Shown: piece by piece, positions 5,638 through 11,794 of the stretch | Layout of the letters: each line of letters begins with the position of its first letter | Numbering within the stretch: position 1 is the first letter of the stretch | Source: Verrucomicrobiota bacterium | GTDB lineage: Bacteria; Verrucomicrobiota; Verrucomicrobiia; Chthoniobacterales; UBA10450 | Direction of reading: 5' to 3' | Length of the DNA stretch: 11,794 nucleotides | NCBI GenBank assembly: GCA_003219925.1 | Contig: QHQU01000005.1 | Span: 1-11,794 of the forward strand | Notes under the pieces: model-generated | Databases searched by the model: none | What the model was told of the DNA's origin: nothing | The model's input: only the letters and a program-made list of their open reading frames with translations | Position numbers and translations under genes: made by a program

Positions 5638-6678
5638 ATGAGTCGAAACGGCAACCGCAAATTACGGATCGGAATCATCGGGGCGGGTGGGATCGTGAAG
5701 CGACGGCATCTGCCCGCATTCAAACGCCGGTCCGACGTGGAAATCGTGGCGATTTCAAATTCCACTTATGAAAGCGCCGAAAAGTTCTGCCAGGAAAATG
5801 TTCCGACCGCTGTCCCCATCGCTAACTGGCCCGACCTCGTCGCTTTGCCAGACATCGATATCGTCTGGATTGGAACGCCCCCCTATATGCATTCCGCCGT
5901 CACCGTTTCTGCGCTTGAAGCGGGCAAACATGTGTTTTGTCAGGCCCGAATGGCGAACGATCGCGCCGAAGCGGAAGAAATGCTGACAGCTTCGCGCCGC
6001 TTTCCCAAGCAAGTGACCATGTTGTGCCCGCCGCCCTACGGTCTGCGCGGCGATCGTGTTGTGAAAAAATTGCTCGCGGAAAATTTTCTCGGACAACTGC
6101 ACACCATTCGGCTGCAAAGTTTTAACGGGAATTATTTGAACCCGAACGCGCCGGCCCACTGGCGGCAACGCATCGAAATAAGCGGGCTCAATGTCATGAC
6201 GCTTGGGATTTACGTCGAAGTGCTGCAGCGCTGGTTCGGTGATATCGATGGATTGTTCGCGCGCGGAAAAATTCTGTATCCCGATCGCGGGGGTTACAGC
6301 GTTATCATCCCCGACGCGCTATCAGTGCTCTGCCATTTCGCCAATGGCGCGGAAGGCGTCCTCGAATTCAGCGGTATCCACGCTCATGCCACTGGTGATT
6401 GCCTGGAAGTTTACGGCTCGGCCGGGACCTTGGTTTACGATTTCACTGCCGATGTGATCAAAGCCGGTCGAGTAGGCGATCGCGCCTTGCATGAAGTGGA
6501 AGTGCCGACGGAACTCGCCCGGCAATGGACGGTGGAGAATGATTTCCTCGATGCCGTGAAAGCAGGCGATGACGAGCGACCCTATCCGACTTTTGAAGAC
6601 GGGTTGCGCTACATGCGAGTAGTGCAAGCAGTCGCCGATTCCCGTGCCCGCAACGAGTGGATCACGATCACTCCCTAA
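5638..6678 (+). CDS. Gfo/Idh/MocA-family protein with atypical active site
   Basis: The product has 346 residues and the two-domain fold of NAD(P)-dependent sugar-type oxidoreductases. An N-terminal Rossmann domain has the nucleotide-binding loop IGIIGAGGIVKRRHLPA (11-27) and IVWIGTPPYMHSAVTVSALEAGKHVFC (75-101). The C-terminal beta-sheet domain is GFO_IDH_MocA_C-like (FLGQLHTIRL onward, including EVYGSAGTLVYDF). Two canonical positions differ. The usual Glu-Lys-Pro catalytic motif is Gln-Ala-Arg (CQARMA, 101-106). The usual catalytic His in the G-x-H motif is Tyr192 (LGIYVEVLQ). It could bind NAD(P) and a sugar-like ligand without normal dehydrogenase chemistry, or use other residues. The ATG at 5638 places the Rossmann loop near residue 10, as is usual. 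No ribosome-binding site is seen and no pathway partner is adjacent. Confidence 0.9.
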   Translation: MSRNGNRKLRIGIIGAGGIVKRRHLPAFKRRSDVEIVAISNSTYESAEKFCQENVPTAVPIANWPDLVALPDIDIVWIGTPPYMHSAVTVSALEAGKHVFCQARMANDRAEAEEMLTASRRFPKQVTMLCPPPYGLRGDRVVKKLLAENFLGQLHTIRLQSFNGNYLNPNAPAHWRQRIEISGLNVMTLGIYVEVLQRWFGDIDGLFARGKILYPDRGGYSVIIPDALSVLCHFANGAEGVLEFSGIHAHATGDCLEVYGSAGTLVYDFTADVIKAGRVGDRALHEVEVPTELARQWTVENDFLDAVKAGDDERPYPTFEDGLRYMRVVQAVADSRARNEWITITP

Positions 6679-6738
6679 GTTATTTTGAGCGGGCGACAGA
6701 CGAGCCAGGGCGTGGCGGTCTCTAGATTTAAATAAACT

Positions 6739-6753
6739 GCGGTTACAAACCGC
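6739..6753. repeat. Short hairpin palindrome downstream of the Gfo/Idh gene
   Basis: GCGGTT (6739-6744) and AACCGC (6748-6753) form a 6-bp stem with the loop ACA. GGCGGT at 6715-6720 offers a competing partner for the right arm. It lies 60 nt past the stop codon at 6678, in the 290-nt gap between two convergent genes; it is either a dispersed palindrome or a weak transcription stop. No T-run follows. Confidence 0.4.
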
Positions 6754-6968
6754 CGCTCCTTTAAGGCACGTCATTGCTCTTAAGGAAGGGGACCAAAGAT
6801 CATCTCTCGCGATCGATCACCTTGCGGGCGTTAACTCCGCAGCAGATTAAAGGGGTAGATGCGCCGGTGGAAGTTTTACGCTCGCGGATTGAGCTCAACC
6901 GCATTCGCTAGCTTAACACCGGTTGGATGGTACGCGCTCCCCGGATTTTTTCGCGACGGCGGGTGTGG

Positions 6969-9200
6969 TTAAACAGATGTCACTCGTTTGCGAGGGTTTC
7001 GGATTGCGAAAAAGGCGAAGATGAGGCAAACGGCGGCCGAAATGATTGCCAGCGCGCTCCCGTAAATGAGCCAATCGGGCCGGTAATAAAGGGTGAGACG
7101 ACCGTGCGTTCCCGGGGGAACGTCGATCAGCGGAATCAAACTGCGCTCAGAAAAGACGGCAAGGTCGCGCCGATCGATTTGCGCGCGATAGCCTGGAAAA
7201 AACGGGCGAGAGACTGCGATCAAGGCTGGCCGATCTCCATCGGGAGCGACAACGAATGCACTGACGTAATTTCGCCCCGCCACGATATCCGTGATTTTCG
7301 CGATCGAGTTTTTTCCAGAGAAATTCACGGAACGAACTGTTGGGATCGGCTGGCCACGGCGATGAAAAACGCGGCCTTCATCGGCCTCGGTTGCCAATTC
7401 CCATTCGGCTGCCGGTTGCGGGGTGAAATTGAACTCTCGCGCGACAATGATTCCATCGATGCCGATGCGCTCGAGCAGTCCGTTTTCACCGGCCTGATGC
7501 TGTAAGAACCATTGCGCCAGATCGGGATCGACTTCGCCGTGAATGGCGCTGGCGAATTCGCGCGCAACGCCGGCAGGACGGATTGGGCTGTAACCGTTGA
7601 CGAAACGCAAGCCGGCCCACATTGAGGTGCTGCCGAGGCGGACAATTTGTCCAACCGGTCCCGGTTTCGCCTCCGCTCGATAGAATGTTGCCGGTGTGGG
7701 ATAAACGCTGAGATAGAGACGATGTGGATCGAGTGGCTGCGGCTCTAACAAGGATTGGGCAAGATTGTATTTGGGGACGCCGGAGTTTGGCGGAATGCAG
7801 ATGTAAGTCGCGAGAAGCGCGGCGAAAACGACAGCTGCGGGAGCCCATTCACACAAGAAATTACGTTGGAGGGACTCGACCAGCAGCCAACCCAGAGCGA
7901 GGCCGAGGAAAATCCAGCCGAGAGGGAAGAGATGGTCGCCGCTAGTTCGCAAAACTAAGACGCCGATGATAAGCATGATTACGAGCAGGAGCATGAGGAA
8001 CGCGGTGAAGCGCCTTTGTTTCGGCGAAAACGATGAGAGAGCTTCAGCGGCACAGAGGGCGAGGACGAGATGGAGTAGGGGGAGCCAGCGAAAACTCCAA
8101 CGGAAAGCACCGGCGGTGGGACTCATTGCAAGAATGAAGACGACGAAAAGCAAAGCCGTTTCCCAACGAATTTTCTTCAGGATGGCGCGACCGTTCACAA
8201 GAAACCCAGTCAGCAACGCGATGGGCGGGACGAGACCGCAGGCGAGTTCGGTCGCGCCATGCGGCACCAACCGCGAAGAAAAATTCGACCAATTCACCGT
8301 CCATGATGGCAGGATTAGGCCGGGCCATGCATTCCACGGGACGAGCCATTGCCAATGGGCGGAGGGGTGAAGCGATTCCCGCGCGGAACCGTGGACGTAA
8401 TCGAGCAATGCCAGCCAGGCTGGGGCAGCAAGCCCGAGACCGAGAGTGACGCCAGCGAGCAGCGGTCCAATTCTCGTTAGCCTCGCAAGCCCGCCCGGGC
8501 CAGTCCGAGCCGGACTGGCAGTTTCAACCGTCCTTACCTCGAATACGGCGCGTAGCGCCAAACAGACGAGCACCAGCGCCAACATCAAGACGGTGTAAGG
8601 AAAACCGCCGGCGATGAGCAGATAAACGAATGGTGCGGGCCAAAGAAAGCGCCAGCGCGATCTCTTCGGGTCGAGGGCCTGTTCCGCGGCCCACCACGCC
8701 CACGGCAGCCAGGTAAACGCGCCCAGCGCGCCGAACCAATCGCTCGCTCCCCAGCAAATGATCCAGCCGTTCAGCGACGCGACCAATGCAACAAAAATAG
8801 ATAATGGCCCCGATAGTTTCCGGCCGTGCGCGACCAAAAATGCGCCGGCACTCAGGACCGCGAGGTGCGCAATGGAAACGGCAGCGGCTTGTTGCGAAAA
8901 CGTCAGCGGCAGTTTCCAAACGCAAACAATCAGCGCATTAATGAAAACCGAGAAAACACCGTATTGAAATTCGCCCGCGAGATTTCCGCAGACCCACGAG
9001 TAAGGGCTAAGCAGCGGGATCTCACCGTGGCTCCATGCCCGCGCCATATCGGCGAAGACCGGCAGGATGGAAATTTCGTAGTCGTCGTTCCAAAAAATGA
9101 GGGGATCGTGCGCGAGTAGGAGGATGCTGAAGGCGATGACGATCAAAGCGGCGATCGTCGCACCGACTATCTTAGAACGCGCAAATCGCGGCCCAGACAT
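6969..9200 (-). CDS. YfhO-like polytopic membrane protein (probable GT-C type glycosyltransferase)
   Basis: The product is 743 residues, integral to the inner membrane. It opens with a signal-anchor helix (11-30), followed at the outer face by WNDDYEISILPVF (37-49) with an Asp-Asp pair and then GEIPLLSPYSWVCGN. This is the arrangement seen in YfhO and GT-C glycosyltransferases, which use lipid-linked sugars. I count about a dozen hydrophobic segments up to residue 470, then a soluble domain (about 480-700), and a final helix (WLIYGSALAIISAAVCLIFAFFAI) before a basic tail RNPRKR. By analogy it would add sugars to teichoic acid, lipid or surface polysaccharide; the substrate is unknown and no polysaccharide genes are adjacent. 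Residues 228-234 lie in a loop and are encoded by the palindromic element shared with another gene. The start at ATG 9200 is the natural beginning of the first helix; no Shine-Dalgarno precedes it. Confidence 0.85.
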   Translation of the reverse strand: MSGPRFARSKIVGATIAALIVIAFSILLLAHDPLIFWNDDYEISILPVFADMARAWSHGEIPLLSPYSWVCGNLAGEFQYGVFSVFINALIVCVWKLPLTFSQQAAAVSIAHLAVLSAGAFLVAHGRKLSGPLSIFVALVASLNGWIICWGASDWFGALGAFTWLPWAWWAAEQALDPKRSRWRFLWPAPFVYLLIAGGFPYTVLMLALVLVCLALRAVFEVRTVETASPARTGPGGLARLTRIGPLLAGVTLGLGLAAPAWLALLDYVHGSARESLHPSAHWQWLVPWNAWPGLILPSWTVNWSNFSSRLVPHGATELACGLVPPIALLTGFLVNGRAILKKIRWETALLFVVFILAMSPTAGAFRWSFRWLPLLHLVLALCAAEALSSFSPKQRRFTAFLMLLLVIMLIIGVLVLRTSGDHLFPLGWIFLGLALGWLLVESLQRNFLCEWAPAAVVFAALLATYICIPPNSGVPKYNLAQSLLEPQPLDPHRLYLSVYPTPATFYRAEAKPGPVGQIVRLGSTSMWAGLRFVNGYSPIRPAGVAREFASAIHGEVDPDLAQWFLQHQAGENGLLERIGIDGIIVAREFNFTPQPAAEWELATEADEGRVFHRRGQPIPTVRSVNFSGKNSIAKITDIVAGRNYVSAFVVAPDGDRPALIAVSRPFFPGYRAQIDRRDLAVFSERSLIPLIDVPPGTHGRLTLYYRPDWLIYGSALAIISAAVCLIFAFFAIRNPRKRVTSV
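8499..8519 (-). repeat. Palindromic core, in-frame copy 2
   Basis: Nine-base arms GCCAGTCCG (8499-8507) and CGGACTGGC (8511-8519) form a perfect hairpin around AGC. Seventeen bases of it (8503-8519) equal the copy at 4544-4560. Read on the gene strand it gives Ala-Ser-Pro-Ala-Arg-Thr-Gly (residues 228-234 of the membrane protein), the same frame as the other copy. A Gly/Pro/Leu/Ala/Arg-rich stretch follows (PGGLARLTRIG), which may also belong to the insert. Confidence 0.75.
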
Positions 9201-9215
9201 TCCGCGATTTCAACG

Positions 9216-9250
9216 CCCAACGTCCAAGACCCAACGTCCAAGGCTCAACG
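9216..9250. repeat. 14-bp tandem repeat
   Basis: CCCAACGTCCAAGA (9216-9229) is followed directly by CCCAACGTCCAAGG (9230-9243) and then a partial third unit, CTCAACG (9244-9250). It lies just upstream of the start codon of the YfhO-like gene, in its expected leader or promoter region. Confidence 0.7.
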
Positions 9251-9282
9251 AGGAGAAGCGCGAAGTGGAAAATCCTAGCACG

Positions 9283-9701
9283 GAACACCGAACACCGAAC
9301 GCCGAACACCGAACGCCGAATGGTGATTTTTGCGGAGTCATCACGTGTTGCGTCCCCGCTCAGTTGTTCGCACGCTTGCGACGAAAATTCTGATCAGTTC
9401 TTCGGCTTCAGCCAGGCATGCGACCAAACGCGGATCCCGATTCATCTTCCTGAGCCGTGATACCAGCCATGATGGCCGCATGTCGACGTTCCGCATCTGA
9501 GATGTTGTCCTGCAATGTGGTTGCCTGCTCTGGTGTTGGGCAAGTCGTCTGTCAGTTCAACAACTGCAACGGCGAACTCCAATAATCTGTCTTCAAGATC
9601 GTACTTTGTTTTCTTCGGGGCTCCATATTCGGAATTCGCCTCATTGACCCGAAACGCTTTCGGTTCGGCGTTCGATGTTCGGCGTTCGGTGTTCGGTGTT
9701 T
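9283..9701. repeat. Inverted heptanucleotide arrays flanking a decayed gene
   Basis: The left array (9283-9320) is five tandem 7-bp units, GAACACC or GAACGCC, plus GAA. The right array (9667-9701) is five units of the reverse complement, GGCGTTC or GGTGTTC with one GATGTTC and a final GGTGTTT. They therefore face each other across about 345 bp that contain the four-helix-bundle gene remnant. The right array ends six bases from the stop codon of the hydrolase gene, so the unit appears to have been placed exactly between two genes. Confidence 0.75.
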
Positions 9702-9711
9702 TTCTTCTCAT
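9341..9711 (-). pseudogene. Four-helix-bundle protein (S23/IVP-like) remnant
   Basis: The N-terminal half reads KKTKYDLEDRLLEFAVAV, VELTDDLPNTRAGNHIAGQ and LRCGTS, the start of the four-helix-bundle family once called S23 or intervening-sequence protein. The usual continuation (Asn-Tyr-Ala-Glu and the second and third helices) is absent, and this frame stops at 9442. In another frame the sequence resumes as WLVSRLRKMNRDPRLVACLAE and ELIRIFVASVRTTERGRNT, ending at 9341, which resembles the last helix. So about 30-40 codons of the middle are deleted and the two ends are out of frame. The ATG at 9711 is not the original start: its first 12 or so codons are the heptamer repeat (KTPNTERRTSNAEP). 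Family members occur inside some 23S rRNA genes and, as Avd, beside diversity-generating retroelements; neither is present here. The product is not expected to function. Confidence 0.8.
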
Positions 9712-10688
9712 AACACAACTGGCTGGCCCTCCGTCATAACCAGAACGTCGTGGTCGATGCCGGCTTCGCGGGCACGTGCCAGTAGCCGGGTGAGCGGTTC
9801 GTCCAGCGGCTCGTAACCGAGACGGAATGTGCCGTAATGCATCGGCACTAATTTTTTTGCGCCCAATTCCAAAAAGGCCTGCACTGCTTCCTCTGGATTC
9901 ATATGCACCTCACGCCCGCTTGGCGGGTCGTAGGCGCCAATCGGCAAAAGCGCGATCTCGACGTCGTGGCGTTCGCCGATTTCCTTGAACCCGGGGAAAT
10001 AGGCGCTGTCGCCGCAGTGAAAAATCGAACGACCATTCGCTTCGATAACGAAACCGCCGAAGCCGCGATGCAGATCGGCCAGAAAACGGGCGCCCCAATG
10101 ATGACAAGGGGTCAGCGAAATTTTCAGCGCATCGAGCGGCACGGTCTGCCAGTAATCGAGCTCGTGCACAATATTAAAGCCGAGATCGTGAACGAGGCTG
10201 CCAACACCCACCGGCACGACGATCGGTTGATCGGAAGCGATTCGTCGGAGCGTTCGGCGATCGAGATGATCAAAATGCGCGTGTGTTACCAGCACCAAAT
10301 CGATATCCGGCAAATGATGCAGTTCGATTCCCGGCTGCTTCAACCGCTTGATCACCTTCAACCATTTCGCCCAGTTCGGATCGACCAGGATATTGCGATC
10401 GTGCGTTTGAATGAGAAAGGAGGCGTGCCCGATCCAGGTGATGCAAATTTCACCCGGCCGGATTTTGGGAAAACGCGGGGCTGCGCGTTTGCCAGACCGT
10501 CTGGTAAAAAGGGACGGAATGAGGACCTCGGCCAAAAAATTCCGCCGATGCCAGTCGATGCCTGGCTTTAAGGTTACGCGCGTCGATCGTTTCTCCTCCG
10601 CACCATCCGCGGTCGCCTGTCGCACGACCCGCGTTTTTTTTGAAAAAGGAATCGGCACCTGCGGAGAAGCATATAAGCTCGCGACCAC
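9708..10688 (-). CDS. Metallo-beta-lactamase-fold hydrolase (UlaG / NAPE-PLD-like)
   Basis: The product is a 326-residue probable cytoplasmic metal-dependent hydrolase. The core starts at ICITWIGHASFLIQ (81-94), the UlaG-type first strand. The metal motif HxHxDH is THAHFDHLD (His136, His138, Asp140, His141). Further ligands fit His196 or 197 (TPCHHWGAR), Asp227 (HCGDSAYFPGF) and His284 (PMHYGTF). This order and the GDSAYF and PxHxGTF motifs are those of the NAPE-phospholipase D/UlaG group, which cleave phosphodiesters or lactones; the substrate is not predictable. Residues 1-75 are a basic leader without a clear signal peptide. The start is a GTG at 10688-10686, the first possible start after an in-frame stop two codons upstream; downstream GTG 10658 is an alternative. 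It is divergent from the folate gene with only 21 nt between starts, so promoters must overlap coding sequence. Confidence 0.92.
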   Translation of the reverse strand: MVASLYASPQVPIPFSKKTRVVRQATADGAEEKRSTRVTLKPGIDWHRRNFLAEVLIPSLFTRRSGKRAAPRFPKIRPGEICITWIGHASFLIQTHDRNILVDPNWAKWLKVIKRLKQPGIELHHLPDIDLVLVTHAHFDHLDRRTLRRIASDQPIVVPVGVGSLVHDLGFNIVHELDYWQTVPLDALKISLTPCHHWGARFLADLHRGFGGFVIEANGRSIFHCGDSAYFPGFKEIGERHDVEIALLPIGAYDPPSGREVHMNPEEAVQAFLELGAKKLVPMHYGTFRLGYEPLDEPLTRLLARAREAGIDHDVLVMTEGQPVVL

Positions 10689-10709
10689 AGTTCAAAAGAT
10701 ATTGCCGCG

Positions 10710-11189
10710 ATGAACATCGATGAATCCAAACAGGAGTTCCGGGCGCAAATGCAGGAACAGTTGCAGATGCTCGATGCGGAAGACCGGCGCGGCCGATCAT
10801 TAAAAATCTGCAACCGCGTGTTCGAGCTACCGGTTTGGAAACGGGCTCAGGTGGTTGTCATCTTCGAACCGTTTAGTTACGAACCTGAGATCGCGCCATT
10901 GATCGCAGATTTGCGCCGGCGCGGCAGCGAAATCATTACGATTTTGCCGACCGCACGCAGCCAGCATGATGTCGCGATCTTCGCGCCGATCGACCTTGTC
11001 CTTGTTCCCGGGATTGCTTTCACCCGTGCAGGGGCACGAATCGGACGCGGCGCGGGTTTTTTCGATCGCTTTCTCGCTCATCGCGCCGCGCGCGCAATAA
11101 AGATCGGGATCGCTTTTAGTTTTCAGATCGTCGAATCGCTACCGCTCGACCGGCACGACGTTAGACTTGATCTCGTGGTGAGCGATTGA
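10710..11189 (+). CDS. 5-formyltetrahydrofolate cyclo-ligase, short form
   Basis: This enzyme uses ATP to convert 5-formyl-tetrahydrofolate to 5,10-methenyl-tetrahydrofolate, returning stored folate to one-carbon metabolism. The 159 residues show the family's N-terminal part (ESKQEFRAQM and LPVWKRAQVVVIFEPFSYEPEI). The signature IDLVLVPGIAFTRAGARIG (94-112), GRGAGFFDRFL (112-122) and the end KIGIAFSFQIVESLP, DRHDVRLDLVVSD also fit. Members usually have about 180-200 residues. The part normally between the central strand and DLVLVPG, with a conserved Glu-Pro, is reduced here to ILPTARSQHDVAIFAP (78-93), about 30 residues short. Activity may thus be impaired, or this may be a compact variant. 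No frameshift is evident. The start ATG 10710 lacks a ribosome-binding site. comEC begins 13 nt downstream. Confidence 0.9.
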   Translation: MNIDESKQEFRAQMQEQLQMLDAEDRRGRSLKICNRVFELPVWKRAQVVVIFEPFSYEPEIAPLIADLRRRGSEIITILPTARSQHDVAIFAPIDLVLVPGIAFTRAGARIGRGAGFFDRFLAHRAARAIKIGIAFSFQIVESLPLDRHDVRLDLVVSD

Positions 11190-11202
11190 TTGGCGCGGCT
11201 CG

Positions 11203-11794
11203 ATGCGGCAGCCATTTGTCGGTCTTGTTTTGGCTGCGATCATCGGCATCGTCGTCGCCGATTATTTTCCTGCGATCAGCCGCCCGATCCTCTTTATTGC
11301 GATTCTAGGCGCACTGGCAGGGTTGCGCTGGAGTTATGGGCCGCTCGTTTTTGCGCTGGTCGGCGCGACATTTTTCGGCCTTCATAGCGCACGAATCACC
11401 AGCACGCCGGCCGATGCCCTTGCTGAAATCGCCGGCGGACTCGCGCGCCCCGCGAGTGTGACCGGCATTGTCACGACCGAGCCAAAAATCGAAGCGACCG
11501 GCAACGCCAGTTTCCTTATGAGAATGCATCAGGCGAAAATTGCCGGCCAGAACTTTGAAACGAACGCCACGGTTTTCGTTCGCTGGCGCGGCCGGCCAAA
11601 CGTGGGTGATGAAGTGGCACTTTTTGGAACTTTCCAACCAATCGAGCCGCCGCGAAATCCCGGCGAATTCGATATGCGCGCCTACCTCGCGCGACGCGAT
11701 GTGAAAAATTTATTCATCGTTCGGTATCCGGAAAATGGTCGGATTCTTGCGCCGGGCAGCGGATTTTCCGTCCTGCGGGCAGCGGCTCGCTCCC
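11203..11794 (+). CDS. comEC: ComEC/Rec2-type DNA-uptake channel, N-terminal part (right edge)
   Basis: An open frame of 197 codons starts at ATG 11203 and continues past the window end. It starts MRQPFVGLVLAAIIGIVVADYF, followed by two more hydrophobic helices (ILFIAILGALAGL and LVFALVGATFFGL). The next part is the DUF4131-type OB-like domain with VTGIVTTEP, FVRWRGRPNVGDEV and the family hallmark PPRNPGEFDMRAYLARRDV. ComEC is the inner-membrane channel that carries single-stranded DNA into the cytoplasm in natural transformation. The competence domain and any C-terminal metallo-beta-lactamase domain would lie beyond the edge. The gene follows the folate gene by 13 nt in the same direction, so the two are probably co-transcribed. 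No Shine-Dalgarno is seen before the ATG. Confidence 0.92.
   Translation, partial: MRQPFVGLVLAAIIGIVVADYFPAISRPILFIAILGALAGLRWSYGPLVFALVGATFFGLHSARITSTPADALAEIAGGLARPASVTGIVTTEPKIEATGNASFLMRMHQAKIAGQNFETNATVFVRWRGRPNVGDEVALFGTFQPIEPPRNPGEFDMRAYLARRDVKNLFIVRYPENGRILAPGSGFSVLRAAARS

Noticed and set aside
6927..7505. 192-codon plus-strand open frame, and 9903-10571 (222 codons)
   Set aside because: Both are antisense to clear genes (the YfhO-like protein and the metallo-beta-lactamase-fold hydrolase) and have no protein-like motifs.
9283..9320. Short tandem units as a CRISPR array
   Set aside because: The units are 7 bp with no spacers between them and no cas genes are present.
9341..9711. Four-helix-bundle protein as an Avd of a diversity-generating retroelement
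   Set aside because: There is no reverse transcriptase and no template/variable repeat pair in the window, and the gene is broken by an internal deletion.

Overview
The window reads as chromosomal DNA of a bacterium, most likely a verrucomicrobial soil lineage (Verrucomicrobiota, Spartobacteria-like). This is an inference from three things. The 89-residue ribosomal protein L28 has the long form I associate with Chlamydia and its relatives. The 529-residue unknown protein resembles a family I recall from Verrucomicrobia. Short palindromic repeats and a four-helix-bundle-protein remnant sit between ordinary housekeeping genes. No CRISPR array, tRNA, rRNA, phage or complete insertion sequence was found.

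Layout. Positions 1-2115 (minus): a probable operon of an MscS-type mechanosensitive channel followed 3 nt later by a GNAT/FemAB-like N-acyltransferase that runs off the left edge. 2244-2495 (minus): acyl carrier protein. 2496-3013: no gene, but a row of four hairpin repeats and a degenerate 112-bp inverted-repeat element. 3014-4603 (plus): a conserved protein of unknown function whose last 27 residues are encoded by a second copy of that element. 4638-5310 (minus): rpmB (L28) followed by panD, the latter broken by three frame disruptions. 5638-6678 (plus): a Gfo/Idh/MocA-type protein that lacks the usual catalytic residues. 6969-9200 (minus): a large YfhO-like polytopic membrane protein. 9283-9701: a decayed four-helix-bundle (S23/IVP-like) gene between inverted arrays of 7-bp repeats. 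9708-10688 (minus): an UlaG/NAPE-PLD-like metallo-beta-lactamase-fold hydrolase. 10710-11189 (plus): a short 5-formyltetrahydrofolate cyclo-ligase. 11203 to the right edge (plus): the N-terminal part of a ComEC/Rec2 DNA-uptake channel.

How the genes relate. They are mostly unconnected housekeeping functions: fatty-acid carrier, translation, pantothenate/CoA precursor, folate recycling, osmotic safety valve and DNA uptake. acpP and panD are loosely linked, because beta-alanine from PanD feeds the phosphopantetheine arm carried by ACP. I see no defence system, biosynthetic cluster or complete new system. The notable content is the repeats. Several families of small palindromes lie in and between genes, and one 17-bp palindromic core lies in the same reading frame (Ala-Ser-Pro-Ala-Arg-Thr) in two unrelated proteins. 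panD is the only gene here with a clear Shine-Dalgarno sequence.
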